Made by a program: the position numbers and the translations under genes
Origin: Aquila chrysaetos chrysaetos
Taxonomy: Eukaryota > Chordata > Aves > Accipitriformes > Accipitridae
NCBI RefSeq assembly: GCF_900496995.4
Contig: NC_044007.1
Span: 372,001-436,000, forward strand
Direction: 5' to 3'
Length of the DNA stretch: 64,000 nt
The notes under the pieces: model-generated
The model's database searches: none
Seen by the model: the letters and a program-made list of their open reading frames with translations, nothing else
What the model was told of the DNA's origin: nothing
Shown: piece after piece, positions 34,301 through 41,175 of the stretch
Layout: each line of letters starts with the position of its first letter
Numbering within the stretch: position 1 is the first letter of the stretch

Positions 34301-34929
34301 CAGAGCAGCCCCGTGGCGTGGGGCCGGCGCAGCGTCTTCAGCGGCGAGGGTCCCTGCCCGGCAGTCACCTCTGCAGCATCCGTGTGTCCGGAGCGGCCGC
34401 CGGCCGCCAGCTCCCCGGCGCGCTCCGTCAGCACCGTGACCGTCCGGGTGACCAGGGGCTCGCCGCCCTTCTCGCCGGCCGGGTACTCGGTCACCTCCAC
34501 GATCTCCGTCACGATGGTCTCGGTCACCTCCGTCACCTCCGTCACCTCCCGGGTGGTGACGGGTTTCCAGGACCAGGTGCTCCGGGGGGCGCTGGCCCGG
34601 GGGGGTGTCCAGGCTGCGCCCCCTGCCTGCCCCTGCCCCTTCAGCGGGACGCAGGCCGTGCTCCCGTTCTGCACCGCCACCTCCGACTGGCTGCGCTTCA
34701 GCAGGGGGCTGCCCGGCGGGCTCCGGCCGGCACTGGGTACTGGGCTCCAGCCGTTCTCCACCGGCGCCGGCGGCTTCTCCAGCGGCCCCGGCCAGGCCTC
34801 CGCGATGCTTCTGCCGGGTGGCTGCCCCGCGTCCAGCCCCAGGTCCCGGAGCTGCGGCTCCCGGAGGAGCTCCTCCGACCGCCGGCTCTTCTCGCCCAGG
34901 CAGCTGGGCCGGCTCACCGAGTTCCCCAT
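16189..34929 (-). CDS. Spectraplakin-tail protein: spectrin rod, EF-hand pair, GAR domain (whole gene)
   Basis: Joined exons (listed separately, E2 to E38) give about 2064 codons in unbroken phase across 37 coding exons, plus a tentative last exon at 15525-15865. Domain order: residues 1-187, lipid-anchor type N-terminus MGNSVSR and a Val-Thr-Glu repeat; about residues 188-1790, a rod of roughly 14 spectrin repeats; then EF-hands with loops [12 protein letters not shown] and [12 protein letters not shown]; the GAR domain ([12 protein letters not shown] to [20 protein letters not shown]); and a Ser/Arg-rich tail. This is the C-terminal architecture of MACF1/DST, with long runs of obvious identity from the last spectrin repeats onward. 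The actin-binding, plakin and plakin-repeat domains are absent. Expected role: calcium-responsive microtubule binding or stabilisation through EF-GAR, with the rod as spacer. MACF1 and DST are elsewhere in vertebrate genomes, so this is a third paralog; I do not know an established symbol. It lies tail-to-head between PLEC and EPPK1. Confidence 0.93.
16391..16578 (-). CDS. E37: Ser-rich tail exon after GAR
   Basis: Reads [13 protein letters not shown] to SSPLARK, donor AAG|GTAAGG. The KGRTN start is the hallmark of MACF1/DST just after the GAR domain; a serine-rich stretch ([20 protein letters not shown]) follows. No SxIP end-binding motif is visible. Confidence 0.93.
16831..16948 (-). CDS. 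E36: second half of GAR domain
   Basis: Reads [14 protein letters not shown], then [20 protein letters not shown]. These are the invariant core motifs of the GAS2-related microtubule-binding domain. Donor GAG|GTGGGT; the split codon gives Val with E37. Confidence 0.97.
17365..17439 (-). CDS. E35: first half of GAR domain
   Basis: A 25-codon exon, [14 protein letters not shown] to ISANRYR, with donor CGG|GTAAGT. Contains the Cys-x-Cys pair typical of GAR domains. Confidence 0.96.
17524..17678 (-). CDS. E34: second EF-hand
   Basis: Reads [13 protein letters not shown] to QIQDE. The loop at 17596-17631 ([12 protein letters not shown]) has all canonical calcium ligands at positions 1, 3, 5, 9 and 12, with Gly at 6 and Ile at 8. 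Confidence 0.97.
17926..18088 (-). CDS. E33: first EF-hand
   Basis: Reads [14 protein letters not shown] to SVLSS. The loop at 17951-17986 ([12 protein letters not shown]) is canonical. The acceptor after TGCCTCTCTGAG was chosen because it joins LQRLRE to LEEFAHFDF as in MACF1. Confidence 0.96.
18550..18716 (-). CDS. E32: last rod exon
   Basis: Reads RRSTGKAQG, then [19 protein letters not shown] to LQRLRE. The tryptophan-rich helix [12 protein letters not shown] marks the final spectrin repeat before the EF-hands. Donor GAG|GTAGGG. Confidence 0.92.
18806..18920 (-). CDS. E31: rod exon
   Basis: Reads [14 protein letters not shown] to ARRLAT, donor C|GTAAGA; the split codon gives Arg with E32. 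FMEE.-RKQPDV-KVTK is a strongly conserved MACF1/DST motif. Confidence 0.92.
19198..19386 (-). CDS. E30: spectrin repeat exon
   Basis: 63 codons, [14 protein letters not shown] to LNAQHT, including [16 protein letters not shown], a typical helix A/B start. Acceptor GCCCGCAG, donor ACG|GTAAGG. Confidence 0.92.
19387..20544 (-). other. Intron between E29 and E30
   Basis: About 1.16 kb with no further exon recognised. Frames here are open but lack spectrin helix patterns, and E29 and E30 join in phase without extra sequence. Confidence 0.7.
20545..20688 (-). CDS. E29: spectrin repeat exon
   Basis: 48 codons, [14 protein letters not shown] to KSRFQE, containing [15 protein letters not shown] and [13 protein letters not shown], closely matching the MACF1 rod near its C-terminal end. 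Confidence 0.93.
21076..21201 (-). CDS. E28: spectrin repeat exon
   Basis: 42 codons, [14 protein letters not shown] to CQNQLQ, with [17 protein letters not shown]. Donor CAG|GTCAGT. Confidence 0.92.
21804..22001 (-). CDS. E27: spectrin repeat exon
   Basis: 66 codons, [14 protein letters not shown] to EAALRQ, with [17 protein letters not shown], a classic repeat helix C with Trp. Confidence 0.93.
22302..22461 (-). CDS. E26: spectrin repeat exon
   Basis: Reads [14 protein letters not shown] to [23 protein letters not shown] is a helix A motif. Begins with one base completing the Arg of E25. Confidence 0.93.
22789..22958 (-). CDS. E25: spectrin repeat exon
   Basis: Reads [14 protein letters not shown] to SRAVER; contains [12 protein letters not shown]. 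Ends with two bases of a split Arg codon. Confidence 0.93.
23330..23449 (-). CDS. E24: spectrin repeat exon
   Basis: 40 codons, [14 protein letters not shown] to QLAEHK. Acceptor CCTCCGTTTCAG, donor AAG|GTGGGG. Confidence 0.92.
23681..23887 (-). CDS. E23: spectrin repeat exon
   Basis: 69 codons, [14 protein letters not shown] to RKRTKQ, with [15 protein letters not shown] and [16 protein letters not shown]. Confidence 0.92.
24188..24343 (-). CDS. E22: spectrin repeat exon with GC donor
   Basis: 52 codons, [14 protein letters not shown] to QIQEHK. The donor is AAG|GCAAGT, the standard form of a GC-AG intron. The nearest GT would shift the frame, while the GC site keeps phase with E23. Confidence 0.9.
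24448..24618 (-). CDS. E21: spectrin repeat exon
   Basis: 57 codons, [14 protein letters not shown] to EAQERK; contains [16 protein letters not shown]. Donor AAG|GTGCGC. Confidence 0.92.
24896..25024 (-). CDS. E20: spectrin repeat exon
   Basis: 43 codons, [14 protein letters not shown] to KLTAHL, helix A type [13 protein letters not shown]. Donor CTG|GTGAGC. Confidence 0.92.
25116..25313 (-). CDS. E19: spectrin repeat exon
   Basis: 66 codons, [14 protein letters not shown] to LENNLSQ, with [16 protein letters not shown], a strong helix C match. Confidence 0.93.
25314..26140 (-). other. Intron between E18 and E19
   Basis: About 0.83 kb; no exon or notable repeat recognised. Confidence 0.7.
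26141..26296 (-). CDS. E18: spectrin repeat exon
   Basis: 52 codons, [14 protein letters not shown] to IELAKHK, with [15 protein letters not shown]. Donor AAG|GTGAGG. Confidence 0.93.
26674..26829 (-). CDS. E17: spectrin repeat exon
   Basis: 52 codons, [14 protein letters not shown] to EEIVSRQ, with [14 protein letters not shown]. Acceptor GCCCCGCAG, donor CAG|GTAGGG. Confidence 0.93.
26884..27075. repeat. GGCAC/GGCAT pentamer minisatellite
   Basis: Degenerate array of GGCAY pentamers and decamers, two dense blocks separated by a unique spacer, in the intron between E16 and E17. Confidence 0.75.
27308..27409 (-). CDS. E16: spectrin repeat exon
   Basis: 34 codons, [14 protein letters not shown] to [23 protein letters not shown] is strikingly like the MACF1/DST rod. 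Confidence 0.93.
28008..28109 (-). CDS. E15: spectrin repeat exon
   Basis: 34 codons, [14 protein letters not shown] to YQETMQ. Acceptor CTGCCGCAG, donor CAG|GTGGGG. Confidence 0.92.
28121..28220. repeat. Short tandem repeat, about 39-bp unit
   Basis: Two to three imperfect copies of a unit containing GAGGGTCAGCGGCACCGCGC, in the intron between E14 and E15. Confidence 0.6.
28527..28649 (-). CDS. E14: spectrin repeat exon
   Basis: 41 codons, [14 protein letters not shown] to VTKSLDD; joins in phase to LYSSW of E15. Donor GAT|GTGAGT. Confidence 0.92.
28743..28969 (-). CDS. E13: spectrin repeat exon
   Basis: Reads [13 protein letters not shown] to RLRTLQ, with [16 protein letters not shown]. 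Starts with two bases of a split Gly codon. Confidence 0.9.
29154..29385 (-). CDS. E12: spectrin repeat exon
   Basis: Reads [14 protein letters not shown] to NSDAAAR; contains [17 protein letters not shown]. Donor G|GTACGG. Confidence 0.9.
29468..29671 (-). CDS. E11: spectrin repeat exon
   Basis: 68 codons, [14 protein letters not shown] to LPRYSQ, with [15 protein letters not shown] (helix C). Donor CAG|GTACGG. Confidence 0.9.
29945..30151 (-). CDS. E10: spectrin repeat exon
   Basis: 69 codons, [12 protein letters not shown] to EQQALLQ; contains [14 protein letters not shown]. Donor CAG|GTGAGG. Confidence 0.9.
30292..30399 (-). CDS. E9: spectrin repeat exon
   Basis: 36 codons, [14 protein letters not shown] to LQQHLQ. 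Acceptor CTGTCTTCCAG, donor CAG|GTGAGC. Confidence 0.9.
30578..30697 (-). CDS. E8: spectrin repeat exon
   Basis: 40 codons, [14 protein letters not shown] to LRSQLSDQK. Acceptor CTCCGCTGCAG, donor AAG|GTGGGT. Confidence 0.9.
30962..31203 (-). CDS. E7: spectrin repeat exon
   Basis: About 80 codons, [13 protein letters not shown] to TSDREK, with [16 protein letters not shown]. Starts with two bases of the split Gly from E6. Confidence 0.9.
31707..31791 (-). CDS. E6: spectrin repeat exon
   Basis: 28 codons, [14 protein letters not shown] to VLEMVT, donor G|GTAAGT; phase agrees with both neighbours. Confidence 0.88.
32016..32175 (-). CDS. E5: spectrin repeat exon
   Basis: Reads [14 protein letters not shown] to DAHRQTQ, with [17 protein letters not shown]. 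The first base completes the Arg of E4. Donor CAG|GTCGGA. Confidence 0.88.
32176..33213 (-). other. Intron between E4 and E5
   Basis: About 1.04 kb; frames on both strands are open because of base composition, but none shows spectrin helices. Nothing else recognised. Confidence 0.65.
33214..33380 (-). CDS. E4: spectrin repeat exon
   Basis: Reads [14 protein letters not shown] to MQEAEAR, with [13 protein letters not shown] as helix C. Ends with two bases of a split Arg codon. Confidence 0.9.
33563..33733 (-). CDS. E3: first rod exon, possibly shared by two 5' ends
   Basis: 57 codons, [13 protein letters not shown] to AQLEEQK, with [13 protein letters not shown]. Starts in phase 0, so it can follow either E2 (ending DAAE) or the spectrin-like exon at 40028-40157 (ending GHALQ). 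Confidence 0.9.
34369..34929 (-). CDS. E2: first coding exon, MGNSVSR start
   Basis: ATG at 34927-34929 in good context (GCCATGG); no other in-frame ATG lies between it and the upstream TGA. 187 codons ending DAAE at donor GAG|GTGACT. Begins [12 protein letters not shown]: Gly2 and Ser6 fit N-myristoylation and Cys10 could be palmitoylated. A Pro/Ser-rich middle follows, then a Thr/Val/Glu repeat near 34430-34565 ([25 protein letters not shown]). The sequence before the rod resembles no actin-binding or plakin domain. Confidence 0.88.
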
Positions 34930-34970
34930 GGCACAGGCACGGGCGCCGGGCCCCCGCCTCAAATCCCGGC
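34930..34970 (-). other. 5'UTR part of E2 with acceptor
   Basis: A good acceptor (GGCTTGTTTCAG) ends at 34971. The exon then carries an in-frame stop (TGA) before the ATG, showing that E2 is a first coding exon and not an internal one. Confidence 0.65.
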
Positions 34971-35536
34971 CTGAAACAAGCCAGGAGGACGCGCGTTATC
35001 GGAGCCACCGCGAGGCTGCACGGCGCCCGGACCCCGTCCTGCGCCCAGGGGCACCCTCTCCCACCCCCGCTCCCAGCTGCGCCTCTGCCCTGGGCAGCTG
35101 CAGGTGCTGCCCAAATTCCTGCACGGGCTTTGGGGGGTCCCAGCCCCCCCACACACACCCCGAGCAAAGGGCTGCCGAGAGCCGGGGCCCTGGGGACAGG
35201 CGCCGGCCGTCACCTAGGGCCAAGCGGAGGGAGGGGACCCCGAGGGATCCGCGGCGCTGCCACCCCTCGTCTGGCAGCGTGTGGGGTGTGGGTCCCTGCA
35301 CGGCAGGAGCGCGTCTCCGTAACAGACATGTAAATGACGGGTACCGGGAGGCAGCGCAGGGCGCCCAGCAGACAGGCAGATGCTCCCGACCGGCATCGCT
35401 TTGTGCCATTAGATTAACTCGGAGGCCAGCGGAGCCGGGAGAAAAGAGCCATCTGTCTGCTGGGCCTGACAAAGGCGGCCCGGGGATCTGCTGGGGGGAG
35501 CGGGGCTGGGGGCCATCCGTCTGGGAGCACCCACCC

Positions 35537-35570
35537 GGCAGGCAGGCAGGCAGGCAGGCAGGCCGGCAGG
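35537..35570. repeat. (GGCA)n microsatellite
   Basis: Six perfect GGCA units and two imperfect ones. Confidence 0.9.
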
Positions 35571-36007
35571 CTCCCCACCCTGCCGCAGCCATAAATCCCC
35601 CGCGCCACCCGGCAGGACCCTCCCACGCCAGCGCCCTGCCAGAGCCCCGCCGCAGCCGCACCGCTGCCTGTGCCCCGACCCACCGCTGCCTGCGCCCCGA
35701 CCCACCGCCCAGACCCCGCACCCGGGCATGCATACCCCTGTGCACGTGTGCACACACAGACTCCCACATGTGCACACACACCCGTCTGCACCCACCCACA
35801 CCGGGTCGGTGCACCGGCATCCCCTGCCCTCAGGCTGGGGCTCTGCGTGTACGTGTACCCCCGCACCCCACTGACCCCTCTGCTCACGCCCCTCCAGCTG
35901 GGCATCCCACCCCCAGTGTGGGCCTGGGTGCTGCGTGCACCCACCAAAGGGCCGCACAGCATACATGGTGCACACACGCTCCACACGTGTGCACACGCTG
36001 CAGCGGG

Positions 36008-36011
<4 letters not shown>

Positions 36012-36038
<27 letters not shown>
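36012..36038. repeat. (CA)n microsatellite
   Basis: About 13 CA units, inside a wider CA-rich tract that extends over several hundred bases. Confidence 0.92.
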
Positions 36039-36820
36039 GATACCACGCTTTACACACACCCCCCCAATCTGCTGTGCCACACACGCGCCACTGCCGCACA
36101 CCCAGCAACAGGCAGAGACCCCCGCACCACCGCACGCCTGCATCAACAGGGCGACACGCGACATGCAAACATGCCCACGTCAGCTGCGTGCACATGCAAC
36201 AGGAGCGCACCGGGGCCAGCCTGCTCCACGCACCCCGGGCACACACTCCCGCGTGGAAGTGTGCACGCACCAAGCCCCCCGCACACACGCCGCGGCACAC
36301 GCCACGGGCAGTCCTCGTGCACGGGGTCACCGTGCACACTCACACGCGCCTGCAGCTCGCGGCGGGGCTGTGACACGCACGCCCGGTATCGCTCAGCACC
36401 GGCAGCGTCCCCGTCACCCCCCCCCCATCACTCGACCTGCGTGGACGGGCTCCCACGGGGCAGCACGGGTGGAGGATCACGCCAGGGCCACCGGGCTGGC
36501 GAGGTGAAGGGCGATTTGGGCAGACCCCACACCACACACTCCGGGGGCATCACCGGCCTCTCCCCCCACTCCCCCGTTCCCCCCCGCCCCGGCAGCCAGC
36601 CCCAGCCGTGGGGACACAGCGCAGCTGCCCCCGGACACGCTGCCCCCGTGGCGGGCGGGCAGGCAGGCAGTGCGGGCAGCAGCCAGGGTACCCTGCCTGC
36701 AGCCCTGCCTGCAGCCCTGCCCGCAGCCCCCGCCCGGCTCGGCCCCACGCACCCCCCCCCAGGTCTCGCTCACCGGCCCTCGGCAACCCCCCCGCGCAGG
36801 GTCCACGGACACGGGTGGGC

Positions 36821-36843
36821 ACGGACACGGACACGGACACGGA
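36821..36843. repeat. (ACGGAC)n repeat
   Basis: About four perfect hexamer units just downstream of the candidate exon 1 donor. Confidence 0.8.
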
Positions 36844-36893
36844 CCCGAGCCGCCCCAGCACCCCCCGCCCCGCCGGGCTGTCCCGGCACTCAC

Positions 36894-37350
36894 CCCTCGG
36901 CGGAGCCGGGCGTCCATGGGACCGGGCCGGACCGGGGGGGGGGCTCCGCCGCCGCCTCCGCTACCCGCCCGCGCCACCGGGCCATGGCGGGGGCCGAGCC
37001 GGCGGGCGGAGCCGGGACGCGGGGGGGGGTGGTTGGGGGGGACCCGACCCGGCCCGGCCCGTGCGGGGCGGCGGAGCGGGGCGGCGGAGCGGGGCGGAGC
37101 GGGGCTCGGCCCCCCGTTACCGCCGCCCGGGCATCGCCCGCCCCGGCCCCGCCGCCTTTGTGCGCTGCGCCCCGCGGCCGGGCGGTGCGGGGGGGGGGGG
37201 GGGGGACGACGACGGGGATGGGGACGGGGCGGCCCCGCCGGCGGCACCGGGCAGCACCGGGCGGGCTGGAACCCACCGGCGCGGCACTGCACCGGCACGG
37301 CACGGCACGGCTCGGCACGGCTCGGCAGGGCTGACCCCGCCGCACACACA
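36894..37350 (-). promoter_or_regulatory. CpG-island promoter and probable non-coding exon 1
   Basis: Extremely CpG-dense block 2 kb upstream of E2. On the minus strand a strong donor (GAGGG|GTGAGTG) lies at 36893-36894, suggesting an untranslated exon ending there. A tandem GC-box array (repeated GGGGCGGCGGAGC) occupies about 37061-37108. No TATA box seen. The transcription start is not defined. Confidence 0.6.
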
Positions 37351-37362
37351 CACACACACACA
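37343..37362. repeat. (CA)n microsatellite
   Basis: About ten CA units at the upstream edge of the CpG island. Confidence 0.9.
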
Positions 37363-37683
37363 CCCCCCCCCCGCCGATACAATACGGCCGCCCGCGTTAA
37401 CTCTTTGCTCGCTGAACGGCGCCGTTACCGGGGAAACCCCCGGGGACTCGCAGCCATCCCGGGCGGGGGGAGGGGAGCGGTGCCGTTCCCACCGCCCGTC
37501 CCGCACGGCGCTGACCCCGGGGGGGCAGCCCGGGCACCCCCCCACACACCCCACCTGCCACCGCCCGCACCTGCCCCCGCACCGGCACCGGGAGGCCAGG
37601 ATCCGTCCCTGACCTGGGCTGTGCCTGCCCCGCAGCCGTGCACGCACTGCATCCCCTGCGTGCCTGCACCCCCAGCCCCATAG

Positions 37684-37795
37684 CAGCACAGCCCCACGGC
37701 AGCACAGCCCCACGGCGGCACAGCCCCATAGCGGCACAGCCCCACGCCGGCACAGTCCCACGCCGGCACAGCCCCACGCCAGCACAGCCCCTCCA
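37684..37795. repeat. 16-bp minisatellite
   Basis: Nearly seven copies of a 16-bp unit of the form CAGCACAGCCCCACGG, with one to three changes per copy. Confidence 0.88.
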
Positions 37796-39494
37796 GCTCT
37801 GCACTTGCACCCCTCCGGGGTGCACTGACCCCCCCACCCCACCCCGGCTCCAGCCCCCCTCCCCGGATCACGGCACTGCTGTGGTCACGTTGGGGGTACA
37901 GCCCCGCTCCCCAGAGGTTTTGCGGGCACAGGGGGTCCTCAGCCAGCCTCGGCAGAGCTGGGCAGGGATGGGGCGGCTGGCCTGGGCTGCAGAGATGCTA
38001 CAGCAAAGCCCACTGCCCGCCTGCCCCTGAGAGCCCTGGTCCTCCGGGCATGGAGCACAGGGACCCCCCTCCTGCCCCTGCCCTGGATGCAGGAGGGACT
38101 CGGGTTGGGGGGGCAAGGGGCTGCCAGAGGTGCCAGGGTGGGGCTCTGCTCCTGCCCGGGGTGCACATGGCACGAGCCCCATCCTCGGCCTGCCTGGCCC
38201 CAGCTCTGGCACAGCGGCCCCTGGGGTGGGGGGGGTCCTGCCCCACACAAAGGAGCGGGTGCCCCTCGCCGGGCCCCGGGGAGCACGGGGGGCCGCTGCA
38301 AGGAGCGTCGCGCTGCCTTGATGGATGGGGCTCCCATGGGATCTCCTGAAAGCAGCGGGCGGAGGGGCCGGGGGGCTTTGTCTGCTCGGCTGCCAGAGAC
38401 GCTGCAGGGAATTAGCATAACCCGGGCTCTCCTGCGGCACCACACCATCTTCCCCGCTCGGCTTCGGCGCCTTCCCGCCGCCGGCAGCGAGGAGCTCAGC
38501 ACCCGGCGCTGGATCTGTGCGTGGGCGCCCTGCCGAGCCACGGGCTCCCTCGGGGGGGTTCTGGGCGTCCCCAGCTGAACTGGGCCAAGCAGGCAGGACC
38601 TGGGCCTGGCTGATGGTGCTGAGCACCTGGGTGCTCCTGCTTGCCTCTGTGCCGGGGAAGATGCTGCCCCACTAAACTCCACAAAGAGGGGCTGGCCTGG
38701 GGGGGGGGGGGGGACTGCTCCCCTCGCCCACCCTTGCCTACCACCCGAGCCCCATGGCTCAGTCCACCACCTCCAGCAACGCAGCTCCCGCCCTCCTCCC
38801 TGCCGCCCCACGGGGGGCAACGCACGAGGCTTGGGACCCCCGGGCTCAGCCACAGCACCGGCGAGGCACCCCGGCACCCCACAGCACCCGGCCGGGACAC
38901 CGCGTGGCAGGGGCTGGGCAGGGGGCAACGAGCCGGCTCCTTCGACGGAGCGACTCGCTGCCTCCCGCCCCGCGCGCCTGCCGGGAGCTCGCCTGGCACG
39001 CTCCGCAGCCCCAGGTACGGGGCTGGGGGTGGCGCGGGCGCCCCGGGCAGAGGGAGCCCAGCGCGGGGCACTGGGCGAGAGCGGTCGGCTGGAATCCGCA
39101 GCCTCAGATCCCGGGAGCCGGGTGGGTTTCTCCTCGGCCTCGGCTTTGTCTACGCCGAGGCCGGGATGAATGGCCCTTTCAGTTTGTGCTGTCATGTGTG
39201 CGGAGGGAGCCCGTGTGCTGGCCAGGCCCGGAACAAAAGGAGCCGGCGAGGGACTGTTCGCGGGGCGGCGAGGAGGGGCCGGACAGGGCAGCCCCCGCTG
39301 CGGGTGCTCCCGCTGCCGCTCCGCGCAGACGGGGTGGCGGGAGCTGGCGGCCTGTGCCGGCCGGAGGCTGGGGCGAGGACACACTAGCGCGCTCCTGGCT
39401 CCTTGCAGGGGGGCGGCGAGATGAGGGGCATGCGAGGTCTGGGCAGCGGGGACACCACTGCATGTGTCTGGGCAGAGGGACACCCCTCGTGTGG

Positions 39495-39605
39495 CTGCAC
39501 ACCCCTTGCCTGGGCAGGGACACAGCTGCACACACCTTGCATGGCTGCACACCCCATGCACGGCTGCACATCCCATGCACAGACCCTGTACACGGCTGCA
39601 CACAC
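39495..39605. repeat. GGCTGCACA(C)-type tandem repeat
   Basis: Four to five imperfect units of about 20 bases built on GGCTGCACACCCCATGCAC. Confidence 0.65.
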
Positions 39606-40027
39606 TGCCCGGGCATCGGAGCCGCGGGACGTGGCGCAGCCTGGAGCAGAAGGTAGTCCTGCCGCCAGCGGGGCTCCAAGGCAGCAATGCCGCAAGTACC
39701 GGCAGGGCCACAGGTACCGCAGGCTCCGAGCCCACGGCAGCCGATGGTGGTATCAGCAGGGGATGGAGGCACGCCTGGGCCACGGACTGGGCGAGCACTG
39801 TCAGGCTGGGAAGCAGGAACTGGGGACGTGGGACCCTGCACGGCCCATGGGTGTCACCAGCAGTTTTGCGGGGCCGTGCCAAAGGGTTTCCCAGCTGGCC
39901 ACGGCCAGGCACCATCCTCCCTTTATGGGGACCAAGACCTCACCAGCCTCGGTGGAGACGTGGGCTGGGTCCTGCCTGGCTCTGAGCGGTTCTGCCGGCT
40001 GCCGCGCACCCGAGGCGAGCCCATTAC

Positions 40028-40157
40028 CTGCAGGGCATGGCCGGGCTCCGGCAGGGCAGGCAGCCTCTTCTCCACGGCATCCAGCCAGTGCCGCAGGGCC
40101 AGCAGCTGCTCGTGCACTTCCAGCCTCCGCTCCATCCGCTCACCCCGCTGCCATGCT
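40028..40157 (-). CDS. Spectrin-repeat-like exon upstream of the tail gene
   Basis: Acceptor CTGCTCTCTTCCCAG, donor CAG|GTAATG. One base, then 43 codons: AWQRGERMERRLE, then VHEQLLALRHWLDAVE, to EPGHALQ. The heptad pattern with Trp is a helix A of a spectrin repeat. The first base joins the AG left by the exon at 41096 to give Arg. It ends in phase 0 and is therefore compatible with E3. Probably part of a longer or alternative isoform of the same gene; no start codon was tied to it. Confidence 0.6.
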
Positions 40158-41095
40158 CTGGGAAGAGAGCAGGGATGCGCTAGGCTGTGGGGTCGCACGG
40201 CTGCTGCCTCCCTTGCCCAGCACCGCGCTGAGACCCGGCCTTTGCCACCTGCCCTGCCCTGATCTCTGCCAAGGGGCGTCTTTGCCCGGGACCCCCTCGA
40301 CTGCTCTTGCATGGGAAAGGGATGAAATGGTGCCTGGGGCTGCCAGCACCTCTCTGCCCATGGCACCCACCTCTCCCCCATGCTGCTCCAGGGAGAGGAT
40401 GGCACTACGAGACTGGGGACCAGGACATAAGAACCCCAAAGGTGACCCTACTCATGAACACCCCATGCACCCAACTGGCCAGTCAATGTGGATGCCAGGG
40501 CAGGCAGCTCCGCGGCTCCGCTCCCGGCAGACTCCGGACACCCCTCGCAGACTCCCCATAACCGGCCTTGCACCCCATTGCACCGGCATGGCCAATGCTG
40601 GCTCAGCCACATCTCCCCCTGCCTTGCCCACGTGCCAGTGCATCCCCGCGCACCACCAGGCAGGCGTCCCCTGAGTCGTCCCCAGCCCCGCGTGCCCCTT
40701 GGCAGGGGATGCTCTGCAAAGCAAGAGCAGGAGCAATCCTTGGGCTGATGGCCTCGGCCAGGTTCGCTGCCGGTACCTCTCTCCAAGTCCATGCCGTTGG
40801 CAAGATAAACCCAGTGCTGTCCCCACGGCCGTGGGCTCCCCATGCCTGCACCCAGCGCTCACAGCTGTGCTTGGTCCCATCCCAGCTCGCCCCGGGGGGG
40901 ACACTTCTTGCCCAAGCAGCTGACCCGCACTCTCCCTGTCCCAGAGGCTGACCCAGACCCCCAGGGTGATGCAGGATTCACCCCAGCTCCCCTCGTCGTG
41001 GTGCGGATGCCCATGCACACCCATGCAGTCCCCGGCAATGACCTGCCCCGACAAGGCACCTTGGCTCGTCCCGCTGTGCCCAGCGGGGCCCGTAC

Positions 41096-41175
41096 CTCTC
41101 CATGTCCTCCCCATCCGGCGATGACCCCTCCATGCTCTTCCCAGAGAGACCGGCATCATCTGCAGCACAGCGCTT
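41096..41175 (-). CDS. Short linker exon upstream of the spectrin-like exon
   Basis: Acceptor CTCTCCTTGCAG, donor GAGAG|GTACGG. Reads KRCAADDAGLSGK, then SMEGSSPDGEDMER. Acidic, Ser/Gly-rich linker. Its reading phase (0 in, 2 out) fits the exon at 40028-40157. An additional exon ending at about 41451 (reading STAGTAKLSGARPG to QSQNPQ in phase 0) is possible, but its acceptor is weak. Confidence 0.5.

Larger units (their letters stand above)
34971..36893 (-). other. First intron of the MGNSVSR transcript
   Basis: About 1.9 kb with simple repeats: GGCA repeats at 35537-35570, CA-rich sequence at 35735-36380 and a pure CA run at 36012-36038. No exon recognised. Confidence 0.55.
37351..40027. 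other. No gene supported upstream of the CpG island
   Basis: GC-rich sequence containing a 16-bp minisatellite (37684-37795), a poly-G run near 38700, a second CpG-rich block about 38880-39420 and a GGCTGCACA repeat at 39495-39605. No coding exon recognised; if the exons at 40 and 41 kb are used, this would be their downstream intron. Confidence 0.55.

Noticed and set aside
16189-34929. Assigning this gene as MACF1 or DST itself
   Set aside because: Lacks actin-binding, plakin and plakin-repeat exons, has a shorter rod and a unique start, and is flanked directly by PLEC and EPPK1, whereas MACF1 and DST are at other loci.
34028-36373. 781-codon plus-strand frame
   Set aside because: Spans E2 antisense and a CA-repeat intron; His/Thr/Cys-rich product of CA repeats.
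37939-39915. 658-codon minus frame upstream of the CpG island
   Set aside because: Low-complexity Pro/Ala/Arg product, no homology, and crosses tandem repeats.
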